DNA of 64,000 bases from DASWZN01 sp036404435 (GTDB taxonomy: Bacteria; Acidobacteriota; Terriglobia; Bryobacterales; Bryobacteraceae). Where the stretch lies: positions 108,514-172,513 of the forward strand of contig DASWZN010000041.1 in NCBI GenBank assembly GCA_036404435.1, read 5' to 3'. The number at the start of each line of letters is the position of its first letter. Position 1 is the first letter of the stretch. This document shows positions 63,948 to 64,000 of the stretch, piece by piece. Both the position numbers and the translations under genes were made by a program. The notes below the pieces were generated by a model. That model was not told where the DNA came from and did no database searches. It was given only the letters and a program-made list of their open reading frames with translations.

Positions 63948-64000
63948 ATGGACGATTCGGAAGCAACGAGCCTGGAACAGATCCGGGCGTTTTTGGCGGG
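63948..64000 (+). CDS. Probable transposase/integrase N-terminus (partial)
   Basis: The last 53 nt open with ATG 63948 and read DDSEATSLEQIRAFLAG to the window edge. SLEQIRAFLxxS is the start I associate with an integrase-catalytic-domain transposase family (SLEEIRxFLEASxxVRF...). Only 17 residues are visible, so the call rests on that motif plus the direct repeats just upstream. If correct, an insertion sequence starts near 63854. Confidence 0.45.
   Translation, partial: MDDSEATSLEQIRAFLA

Noticed and set aside
1..64000. tRNA or rRNA genes
   Set aside because: No T-loop/acceptor combinations or rRNA signatures were recognised by eye; a covariance search would be needed to exclude a tRNA fully.

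Overview
The window looks like a chromosomal segment of an Acidobacteriota soil bacterium of the Bryobacterales/Solibacteraceae type. This is an inference from high GC with C/G-ending codons, a futalosine-route menaquinone gene pair, cytochrome bd oxidase, polysaccharide hydrolases (GH10, GH30), TIGR03790, DUF5107-TPR and DUF5996 proteins, many two-component proteins, and numerous short hairpin and periodic repeats between genes. No rRNA, tRNA, CRISPR array or replication origin was recognised. Most genes belong to small operons with start/stop overlaps (ATGA, GTGA, TTGA).

Layout. 1-7.5 kb: GAF, DUF72, DinB, DUF1697, a GAF-ANTAR regulator, a sensor-less hybrid kinase, an AIM24-type protein, a single-domain receiver and a CreD-like membrane protein. 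7.6-10.9 kb: mqnA-mqnC, then two paralogous secreted proteins and a second, orphan copy of the mqnC 3' end. 11-16.7 kb: a receiver lacking the phosphoacceptor Asp, a transglutaminase-like protein, a decayed 4Fe-4S membrane protein, coiled-coil and TPR proteins, UspA, and a four-helix-bundle gene inside a 19-bp perfect inverted repeat. 16.7-24.7 kb: CoA-transferase and alanine dehydrogenase, an antitoxin-like pair, an accessory island (repeat protein, DUF2971), cydAB and an overlapping gene.

24.7-33.7 kb: a HicB remnant, secreted proteins, a frameshifted PEGA gene, DUF2278, a GH30 hydrolase, a VapBC-type pair, a modular GH10 xylanase and a TIGR03790 protein. 33.8-44.7 kb: an OmpR/CpxA-type pair, an atypical low-GC Cys-rich protein, methyltransferase-yraN-galT, DUF5996, a UBP zinc finger, a YfhO-like protein, kdsD and a cytochrome c. 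44.7-51.6 kb: a MacB/Lol-like ABC exporter, then a cobalamin riboswitch controlling btuB-btuF-btuD-btuC. The start of btuF is built from three small DNA hairpins of an intergenic repeat family.

52-64 kb: secreted TPR and HEAT proteins, a zinc-ribbon membrane protein, then a tight four-gene operon (LpxL-like acyltransferase, acyl carrier protein, AMP-ligase, TrpB2-like PLP enzyme) that looks like an uncharacterised small biosynthetic pathway. It is followed upstream by an rlmA-like gene and a 1073-aa DUF5107-TPR protein. At the right edge the N-terminus of a probable transposase/integrase begins, behind a pair of 19-nt direct repeats.

The strongest leads for something undescribed are: (1) the TrpB2/AMP-ligase/ACP/LpxL operon, whose acyltransferase lacks the usual catalytic acid; (2) the cargo-bearing duplication of the mqnC 3' end, which resembles an integration that regenerates its target gene; (3) hairpin repeats translated inside btuF; (4) 7- and 10-nt-period repeats, one copy of which encloses the four-helix-bundle gene.
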